Of a stretch of DNA of 33,800 nt, positions 14,631-22,410 are shown piece after piece (position 1 is the first letter of the stretch; every line of letters starts with the position of its first letter). The stretch is from Streptomyces sp. MZ04. GTDB taxonomy: Bacteria; Actinomycetota; Actinomycetes; Streptomycetales; Streptomycetaceae. The notes beneath the pieces were generated by a model, which saw only the letters and a list, made by a program, of their open reading frames with translations, was not told where the DNA came from and did not search any database. The stretch spans positions 1 through 33,800 of the forward strand of contig NZ_SRIC01000060.1 of assembly GCF_004684775.1 (NCBI RefSeq), given 5' to 3'. Position numbers and translations under genes: made by a program.

Positions 14631-14779
14631 CCCGTCTATGACCCGCCTAACCCCCGTCTATGACCCGCCTAACCCCCGTCTATGACCCGGCTATCGCCCG
14701 TCTAGGTCATGGTCGGGTGTCGGTCGGTAGGCGGGTCCAAGACGGGCTGTAGACGGGCGATAGCCGGGTCATAGACGGG
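14631..14779. repeat. 22-bp iteron array with 30-bp perfect inverted repeat (candidate origin or transfer locus)
   Basis: CCCGTCTATGACCCGCCTAA occurs at 14631 and 14653. A variant with GGCTATCG starts at 14675, and a partial copy (CCCGTCTAGGTCAT) starts at 14697, all exactly 22 bp apart. The segment 14675-14704 is repeated perfectly in inverted orientation at 14750-14779, and a degenerate inverted copy lies at 14726-14746. The array sits between convergent genes, where promoters are not expected. Iterons of this kind mark replication origins or the double-stranded-DNA transfer sites of Streptomyces elements. Confidence 0.8.
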
Positions 14780-14868
14780 TGCCTCACCACCTCACCAACC
14801 GGGCGGTACGCCTGGTCGGCCTTGGTGGGGCTGGTGGGTGGGGCGGTTGGTGGGACCCCACCATGATC

Positions 14869-15040
14869 AGGGAGGGTCACCCGGCTGAAACGGCCAGGGA
14901 GGGAGGCTGCACCCACCTCAGGAAGTGCGCCCTACGGCAGGTTTCAGGGGTGGCAAAACTGCCTCCCTGCCTCCCTAATTCGGGAAGGTTCGCAGACGAG
15001 ACCATCAGGGAGGCGTTCAGGGAGAACTCCCTGCCTCCCC
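14869..15040. repeat. AGGGAGG heptamer cluster
   Basis: AGGGAGG or its complement occurs at 14869, 14896, 14900, 14962, 14970 and 15007. A perfect CAGGGAG-AA-CTCCCTG dyad lies at 15018-15033. It completes the structured region on its right side. Confidence 0.6.
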
Positions 15041-15058
15041 GGCGCCTCCCCATACCCG

Positions 15059-15367
15059 CTACCGGGTGAACGTCCAGCGTCCCGGAGCCTCGTGCGCGCA
15101 CGTGCGCGCATAGGGGCCGACGAGTTCACCCGCGGCCGGGCGGGTGAACGAGTGAACGTCTTGACGCTCGGTCACGATCCTGGTCCCCTCGCGCATGCGC
15201 AACGCGCATGCGCGTCGGAGCCAGTTGGACGCGTTCCCGCGGCCCGTCTCGGCCACGCTCGGTGAGCCGTCCCTCGCGCGCGCGTGCGTGAGCGGGCGCG
15301 TTGAGACCCCAACGGCTCGCCCAGAACGGCTTGAGCCGTCCGTTGAGCCGTTCCTTGAGCCGTTCAC
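15059..15367 (-). CDS. Small hypothetical protein, last gene of the transfer-like operon
   Basis: The frame starts at GTG 15367 in a GTGA overlap with the upstream gene and encodes 102 residues. The N-terminal third is Ser/Gly/Arg-rich. The C-terminal half (about residues 48-102) is more conserved-looking, with WLRRACALRMREG and a GRWTFTR end. The function is unknown; the case for it rests on operon coupling. Confidence 0.6.
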   Translation of the reverse strand: MNGSRNGSTDGSSRSGRAVGVSTRPLTHARARDGSPSVAETGRGNASNWLRRACALRMREGTRIVTERQDVHSFTRPAAGELVGPYARTCAHEAPGRWTFTR

Positions 15368-15603
15368 CCTCGGCGCCGTCGCAGCTCGTCCACGGCCATC
15401 CTGTGCGGGCTGCACGGTATGTGCCGGTCCCAGTCGGCGAGCACCTTCAGTACCGCCAGGGAACCGCGCTTGCCGCCCGTCGAGCCGGTCGCCCCGCACA
15501 GACAGCGGTACGCGGCCGTCGCTGTCGGGGAGGCCAGTGACCACCACGGGCTGCCGGGCGGCGCGTACACGACGAGGCCGGGCTGATCCGGGACGGCGGT
15601 CAC
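15364..15603 (-). CDS. Small hypothetical protein with CLC/C motif
   Basis: The GTG at 15603 overlaps the upstream stop, giving 79 residues. YRCLCG (C34, C36) and HIPCSPHR (C64, H67) could form a small zinc site, and AVLKVLADWDRH is a helix typical of small actinobacterial element proteins. Both ends are coupled to neighbours by GTGA. Confidence 0.65.
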   Translation of the reverse strand: MTAVPDQPGLVVYAPPGSPWWSLASPTATAAYRCLCGATGSTGGKRGSLAVLKVLADWDRHIPCSPHRMAVDELRRRRG

Positions 15604-15836
15604 AGGCCGCACCCGTGGCGTGTCTGCCGGGTCTCGTCGGTCTCCGGCGGGCAGATCTCCGCCCACTTGTCGGGGTGCTTCTCGTACCACTCCTCCGCAC
15701 AGACCTTGTGGCACGGCTTGCCCGCGTCGGAACGGAGCGGCGTCGGCCGGCGGCAGAGCACGCACGGCTCGTCATCACCCCAGTGGCCGGGGCCGGACCA
15801 GTCGAGGAACGGCGGCCACACACGGGCGCTCTCCAC
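15600..15836 (-). CDS. Small Cys-rich protein of integrative elements
   Basis: The 78-residue protein starts at GTG 15836, 16 bp after the membrane-protein stop. It has CVLC (C25, C28) and PCHKVCAEEWYEKHP (C42, H43, C46), a likely single zinc ribbon. Similar short proteins are common in Streptomyces integrative elements but have no known function. It ends in a GTGA overlap. Confidence 0.68.
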   Translation of the reverse strand: MESARVWPPFLDWSGPGHWGDDEPCVLCRRPTPLRSDAGKPCHKVCAEEWYEKHPDKWAEICPPETDETRQTRHGCGL

Positions 15837-15852
15837 GGGACGTCTTCACCGA

Positions 15853-16584
15853 TCACGGCGCCGCCCCCGCGGTGACAGCTGCACGCCGCACTCTGCGGCC
15901 GTAGCTGTCGGACTTGCCGAGCCTGGTTCCGATCTCGGTTCCGGTCAGTTCCGGCTCGACCGCCAGCCACGTCTTCACGGTCACGACGTGCTCGGCCGAG
16001 ACGCCCGCGGGGACGTCGATGACGGGGGCGGAACTAGCCTCTGGTTCCGCCGGTTCCGCCTCGAGTTCCGGACGCTTCACCCAGTCGGGAACATCAAGGT
16101 CAAGGCCGGTTCCGCCCGCGGTTCCGGCGTCCGTCTTGAGCGGTCCGACGATCACCATGCGGGGCAGGACCGGAACCCGCTCGACCGTGACCGGAACCGG
16201 CTCAGGTTCCGCTGGTTCCGGCGACGGTTCCGCCGGTTCCGCAGGGGTGTCCACGGGCACGGACGCCCCCTCGCGCAGGACATGCACGCGCCACATCACG
16301 AGCGGTGCGATGCACGACACGGCGACGACGAGCGGCCACGACACGGGGATCAGCTCGGCCGAGACGAGATGGCTCAGCGCGTTGACCGTCGCCATCGCGA
16401 CCACGACCGCGGCCATGTCCCGGCCCGCCCGCAGAGCACGCAGGGCGTAGATGTCGAGCGCCGCAGGGACCGCGCCGGCCACGTACACCCCGAACCCGCA
16501 AGCGCGGGCCAGGTGGTACTCGGCGGACGCGGTCACCACGAACGTGGCAGCCAGGGACAGCCAGCCCAGAACGTCACGCTTCAC
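15853..16584 (-). CDS. DUF2637/Spd-like membrane protein with C-terminal HTH-like region
   Basis: The 243-residue protein starts at GTG 16584, overlapping the upstream gene by 11 bp. Residues about 4-100 hold four hydrophobic segments (LSLAATFVV, GVYVAGAVPAALDI, AAVVVAMATVNAL, PLVVAVSCIAPLVMW), the DUF2637 pattern of Streptomyces plasmid spread-type proteins. A Pro-Glu-Ala-rich linker (about 112-185) leads to a cytoplasmic domain ending in a helix-turn-helix-like stretch (LTGTEIGTRLGKSDSYGRRVRRAA). Such proteins are linked to intramycelial spread of conjugative DNA. Its presence without a TraB pump is notable. Confidence 0.8.
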   Translation of the reverse strand: MKRDVLGWLSLAATFVVTASAEYHLARACGFGVYVAGAVPAALDIYALRALRAGRDMAAVVVAMATVNALSHLVSAELIPVSWPLVVAVSCIAPLVMWRVHVLREGASVPVDTPAEPAEPSPEPAEPEPVPVTVERVPVLPRMVIVGPLKTDAGTAGGTGLDLDVPDWVKRPELEAEPAEPEASSAPVIDVPAGVSAEHVVTVKTWLAVEPELTGTEIGTRLGKSDSYGRRVRRAAVTAGAAP

Positions 16585-16945
16585 GCGGACTCCCGGCAGG
16601 CTGCGGGTACGCCCTGTCCACGGCCCGGTACACGGCCTGCATGAGCGGCTGCACCGACGGGTCGCTCGGGTCGCCGTCCTCGGCGAGGCGGGCGATGGAC
16701 TCGGCCCGCATCTGGATCGTCAACGTGTCGCACGACACCATGTACGACTCGGCGAAGGCGCGCACCAGCTCGACCGGCCACTCGTCCGGATGCCGTGACC
16801 ACGCCTCGAAGCTCGAGCCGCCCATCTCAACGAGCGCCGCCAACTGATCACGGGACACGACGGCTTGCATCGTGAGGGTGGCGTGCGGACCGTCGCAGGG
16901 CTCGGCGACGACGACCGGCTGATCCAGGTACTCAAGCGCGCTCAT
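16574..16945 (-). CDS. Hypothetical element protein
   Basis: The 123-residue protein starts at ATG 16945 in an ATGA overlap, which is preferred over the upstream in-frame ATG at 16957. It is acidic and mixed alpha/beta, with DQPVVVAEPCDGPHATLTMQAVVSRDQLA near the start. I do not recognise the family. It is coupled to the DUF2637 gene by an 11-bp overlap. Confidence 0.65.
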   Translation of the reverse strand: MSALEYLDQPVVVAEPCDGPHATLTMQAVVSRDQLAALVEMGGSSFEAWSRHPDEWPVELVRAFAESYMVSCDTLTIQMRAESIARLAEDGDPSDPSVQPLMQAVYRAVDRAYPQPAGSPREA

Positions 16946-17424
16946 GCCTTCACCCACCAGTTCTCGACGAGGTCGGCGGCGGTGTCACTGACGGCCCGGT
17001 TTACGGCCTTCCTGAGGCTGCGGCCTGCCTGCGCCGTCGCCTCCTTCACGGAGCGCTCCACGCCCAGGGGGCCCTCGTCGTGCGCCAGGGAGCCGCCAAG
17101 GATGCCCATGTCCTCGACGCGGGCACGGATCGCGGCCACGGCCAGGCGCTCGAAGTCGGGCGGAACGGGGTCCTTACCGAGCCGCTTGCCCTTCAGGTAG
17201 CGCGCGACACGGGCGGCGACCGTCTCTAACTCCCCGGGCTCCGGGGTGTCGAAGGGCTCCGCGTCGACGTCGATGAGGTCGTACATCATCGGGTCGCCGA
17301 ACTCCTGGATCTCGTACACGAGCGGCATGCGGTCCCGGTACAGGTCGAGGATCGCGGCGTGCTCGGCGGGGATCTCGGTCAGCTTCCCGTCTTCCTGCGG
17401 GTAGAACATCGGCGGCGTCATCAT
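16942..17424 (-). CDS. Hypothetical element protein
   Basis: The 160-residue protein begins MMTPPMFYPQ in an ATGA overlap at 17421-17424. It is acidic in the first half and helical with a basic stretch (RYLKGKRLGKD) in the middle. No motif, membrane segment or signal is seen. It is likely cytoplasmic and of unknown role in the same operon. Confidence 0.65.
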   Translation of the reverse strand: MMTPPMFYPQEDGKLTEIPAEHAAILDLYRDRMPLVYEIQEFGDPMMYDLIDVDAEPFDTPEPGELETVAARVARYLKGKRLGKDPVPPDFERLAVAAIRARVEDMGILGGSLAHDEGPLGVERSVKEATAQAGRSLRKAVNRAVSDTAADLVENWWVKA

Positions 17425-17615
17425 GACTCGCCCCTTTCTCCGCCGAGGCGGGCGATCGCGTGGGCGAACAGGTTCTTGCCGTGCCGGTCACCGACTGCGT
17501 CAGCAGTCACCAGACCGGCGAACAGCACGGGATAGGAAGGAAGTTGCCGCGGGGACCGGTCGCAGCGCCTGAGCGCCGCATGCTCGGTCGGCCGACGGAC
17601 CAGAGGGGCACTCAC
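17421..17615 (-). CDS. Small hypothetical protein (GTG start)
   Basis: GTG 17615 overlaps the upstream stop (GTGA) and gives 64 residues ending LFAHAIARLGGERGES. Its short central hydrophobic stretch (YPVLFAGLVTADAV) is too brief for a confident membrane helix. Both ends are coupled, which is the main support. Confidence 0.6.
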   Translation of the reverse strand: MSAPLVRRPTEHAALRRCDRSPRQLPSYPVLFAGLVTADAVGDRHGKNLFAHAIARLGGERGES

Positions 17616-18214
17616 GACTCGCCCCCGTCCCGGAGGTGGTCCAGGTCGTCGGCGAAGCGGTGCAGGCGCCCGGCATGGCCGAGGAGAGCCTTGGCCACCT
17701 TGCGCACGCCGTCCGGTCCGAAGTCGTGGCCGTCCCCCACCTCGATGGCAGCCACCGGGTACGGCTCGGGTCGCAGCTCGGCGAAAGGCGCCCACGACAG
17801 ATGCGTCTGCAGGAACTCGATGACGCCGTGGCACTCCGTCTCAACCTTGGCGACGACGACCGGACCGTTGTGCGTCAGGTCCGACCGGTACTGAGGCTGT
17901 GCCAGATGGCCGGTGCACCACTCGGGGCACGGGATCGTCACGTCACCGAAGTCGAGGGTCGGCAGCGTCACCGTGCCGTCCGCGGACTGCTCGACCCACT
18001 CGGCCACGTACACGGGCTCGCCGCGGTCCTGCGTCCACGTGCGGCCGAACACGTCCCGGTGCTCCGGGTGCGGGTTCGTGTTCCAGATGCAGGGGAATCC
18101 GGGGTGCCCCGGCTGCGGGGCCCCACACACGGCGGGGTCCCCTTCCAGCGCGCCCTGGTGCCAGGCCCGGAGTTCCGGGTCGATACCCGACAGCGGGTCG
18201 TGTCCGTCGCTCAC
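17612..18214 (-). CDS. DUF6907-like protein
   Basis: The 200-residue protein starts at GTG 18214 in a GTGA overlap. The central CPEWCTGHL followed by YRSDLTHNGP matches the DUF6907 signature as I know it (CPxWC with a following His). The C-terminal end is helical (VRKVAKALLGHAGRLHRFADDLDHL). An N-terminal stretch has two further Cys (CGAPQPGHPGFPC). The family is frequent in Streptomyces elements and plasmids; its function is not established. Confidence 0.72.
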   Translation of the reverse strand: MSDGHDPLSGIDPELRAWHQGALEGDPAVCGAPQPGHPGFPCIWNTNPHPEHRDVFGRTWTQDRGEPVYVAEWVEQSADGTVTLPTLDFGDVTIPCPEWCTGHLAQPQYRSDLTHNGPVVVAKVETECHGVIEFLQTHLSWAPFAELRPEPYPVAAIEVGDGHDFGPDGVRKVAKALLGHAGRLHRFADDLDHLRDGGES

Positions 18215-18630
18215 GCCTGCACCTCGTCGGGGAGCGTGCGGGCCAGGCCGCGCACGTCAGCGGAGAACGCGACCAGCTGGTCGGCGAGCGCGAGAGCCGC
18301 GGTCCGCTGGTAGCTGTTGACGTCGTTGTCGGTGTCGACGGCCAGGTACGGCAGACCCGCGTCCTCATCGATCGCGTTGGGCCACTGGGCGAGGAACACC
18401 GTGATCGGGGCCAGCATCGGCACGGGAAGTGTCAGGGTGCGGCGCTCGCCGTAGTGGTGGACGTCCGCCGGGTGCTTCTCGTTCTCCGCGATGTGGTCGA
18501 GGACGCACCACGCCGTCGGGCACTCGATGTGGACGAGGTGGCCGTCGATGAGGGCCGGGACGAGGCTCATGCCCTGCTTGAGCGCGGGGAGTTCGGTGAT
18601 GGTGGGCGTGCTGATGGCAGACTTGGCCAT
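18211..18630 (-). CDS. DUF6907-like protein, first gene of the nine-gene operon
   Basis: The 139-residue protein has a CPTAWCVLDH motif near residue 37 and a helical C-terminus similar to its downstream neighbour, suggesting a related fold. AGGAGAA stands five bases before the ATG. It opens the minus-strand operon 15059-18630, in which eight more genes follow with overlaps or a 16-bp gap. Expression is probably driven from the promoter at 18758-18786. Confidence 0.72.
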   Translation of the reverse strand: MAKSAISTPTITELPALKQGMSLVPALIDGHLVHIECPTAWCVLDHIAENEKHPADVHHYGERRTLTLPVPMLAPITVFLAQWPNAIDEDAGLPYLAVDTDNDVNSYQRTAALALADQLVAFSADVRGLARTLPDEVQA

Positions 18631-18731
18631 AGCGGTTCTCCTGGCTTCTCAGGTGATCCGTAGGCCCTGAACCGGTGACACCGCCAAGTAGCACCGGGGA
18701 AGGGCCGCTTGCGTATCCGGCCCCGAGTAGA

Positions 18732-18795
18732 TGTCAACTCAGTTCCGAACAATGTTGACAATACTCAGCCCTCATGGGACTGTCAACATTGTTCC
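18732..18795 (-). promoter_or_regulatory. Consensus promoter inside a palindromic operator
   Basis: GAACAATGTTGACA (18747-18760) is the exact reverse complement of 18781-18794, across a 20-bp spacer. A third, imperfect half-site (TGTCAACTCAGTTCC, 18732-18746) abuts it. On the minus strand the right arm supplies a perfect -35 TTGACA (18786-18781). After 17 bp the left arm supplies TATTGT (18763-18758) as -10, so a dimeric repressor here would block the operon starting at 18630. The divergent HTH gene at 18827 is the obvious candidate repressor. Confidence 0.78.
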
Positions 18796-18826
18796 GCACA
18801 GAGTTCGCAAGAGAGGTCGTGACAAC

Positions 18827-19075
18827 ATGGCAGCCATGGCGAGAGACGAGATCACGGAGCTCCGGACCCTGCGAGACGAGTACGACCGCGCCCGGGACGC
18901 CCTCATGGCTGCCATCCATGAGCAGCTAGACAAGGGGGAGTCCAACGCGCGCATCGCGCGATCCGTGGATTGGTCCCGCGAGTACATCGCCCGCATCCGG
19001 AAGGATCGCGCGGCTGCTCCGGAGCGTGACAGTGCCCCCGCTACGCCTTCGGGGCACAACGGGGGCACATCATGA
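18827..19075 (+). CDS. Small helix-turn-helix protein, likely operon repressor
   Basis: The 82-residue protein begins with a helical segment (ITELRTLRDEYDRARDALMAAIHEQL) and then a helix-turn-helix (SNARIARSVDWSREYIARIRKDR), followed by a flexible tail. GAGAGGT precedes the chosen ATG at 18827 by ten bases. A second ATG lies at 18836. The frame also runs open further upstream, but that part would encode the operator. It is divergent from the nine-gene operon and next to attR. By analogy with kor-type regulators of transfer genes, it probably represses that operon; this is inference. Confidence 0.75.
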   Translation: MAAMARDEITELRTLRDEYDRARDALMAAIHEQLDKGESNARIARSVDWSREYIARIRKDRAAAPERDSAPATPSGHNGGTS

Positions 19076-19086
19076 TGGGGCGCATT

Positions 19087-19106
19087 GAGGTTCAACGAGG
19101 CTCAAC
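19087..19106. repeat. 10-bp tandem repeat near attR, possible Int/Xis arm sites
   Basis: GAGGTTCAAC and GAGGCTCAAC lie head to tail at 19087-19096 and 19097-19106. A GGTCA-N10-TGACC dyad follows at 19123-19142, 18 bp before the core. The position mirrors the GGGGCACT pair beside attL. Confidence 0.4.
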
Positions 19107-19159
19107 GCACCCTATTTATGCAGGTCAGAGCGCTACTTGACCTATCGGGGCAGTTCATG

Positions 19160-19189
19160 CCCGAAGGGGCAGCACCCCCGCACAGGGTG
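19160..19189. repeat. attR core, 30-bp direct repeat
   Basis: This is the exact copy of 2637-2666. To its right the chromosome continues with nine bases that complete the right arm of the hairpin, so the ppdK-side hairpin is intact after integration. Confidence 0.93.
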
Positions 19190-19198
19190 CTGCCCCTT
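19164..19198. terminator. Hairpin downstream of ppdK; the attachment site
   Basis: Fourteen bases (19164-19177, AAGGGGCAGCACCC) pair perfectly with 19185-19198 across a seven-base loop. It lies 67 bp past the ppdK stop and probably ends that transcript. The integration core covers its left arm, loop and part of the right arm. Confidence 0.8.
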
Positions 19199-19265
19199 CA
19201 TCGTGGACCGGGACCGTCGCCGCATCGGTTCTGAGGGTCGGGGACACGGCGACGGTCCCGGGGCT

Positions 19266-22004
<2,739 letters not shown>

Positions 22005-22410
22005 GGGTCTCGACTCCTCGAGGACTCGGTGGCTGCCCTGACGGCGAGGAACATACCCAGATCGAAGGCACCTGGGTACGTCCACTTGTGCGTCATACGG
22101 CTGTAACCACCCGTCCGCCAGTAGATCGAAAGTGACTCGGCGGTAGGCCATCGTCCGACCATGTGTTCAAGTCTTGAACGATCAACCCCTGCAGAACCAG
22201 GGATTTGCTCAGATGAGCAGAGAAATCTCAGATGTGAGTTCACCTTATGAATGATCGAGCATTGGCACTGAGTGCCACCCCTTGGAGAAGTGGATTCGCC
22301 CACTATCCGCTCATCTGAGCGCAACCCCTATCAGGGGTGGCGAGAATCACGCTGTCATGAGGGGCCTGATGTCAGCATTCGGACCCTTGTCCGGACGGTC
22401 GCGCCGCCCG
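22005..22410. promoter_or_regulatory. ppdK upstream region with several palindromes
   Basis: No gene is seen in this 406-bp region. It holds a perfect 15-mer palindrome GTTCAAG-T-CTTGAAC (22165-22179) and a 15-mer TGGCACT-G-AGTGCCA (22263-22277). GCTCAGATGAGC near 22208 and its reverse complement near 22310 are each also 5-bp dyads. The AT content is higher than its surroundings. These are good operator candidates for ppdK control. Confidence 0.6.

Larger units (their letters stand above)
2637..19189. mobile_element. Integrative element of 16.5 kb (AICE-like mobilizable element or phage satellite)
   Basis: The region is bounded by perfect 30-bp direct repeats with a tyrosine recombinase just inside the left one, which defines a site-specific integrated element with a unit length of 16,523 bp. 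Its cargo is a recombination module (int, XRE, Xis-like), a primase-helicase-like replication gene, phage-flavoured small proteins with an HNH protein, and an XRE-TPR regulator. A large iteron region and an operon with a DUF2637 Spd-like membrane protein and DUF6907-like proteins complete it. No FtsK/TraB pump, relaxase, RepSA-type initiator, terminase or capsid gene is visible. It is therefore probably not self-transmissible. Either trans-mobilization by a conjugative plasmid or hitch-hiking in a helper phage would fit. Confidence 0.9.

Noticed and set aside
14400..15058. CRISPR array
   Set aside because: The repeats abut or overlap at 22 bp with no unique spacers, and there are no cas genes.
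15195..15875. Plus-strand open frame of 226 codons
   Set aside because: It is antisense to four small genes whose GTGA couplings are consistent on the minus strand.
18755..18784. Plus-strand promoter using TTGACA at 18755-18760 for the HTH gene
   Set aside because: No acceptable -10 box lies 16 to 19 bases downstream; the minus-strand reading is much better.
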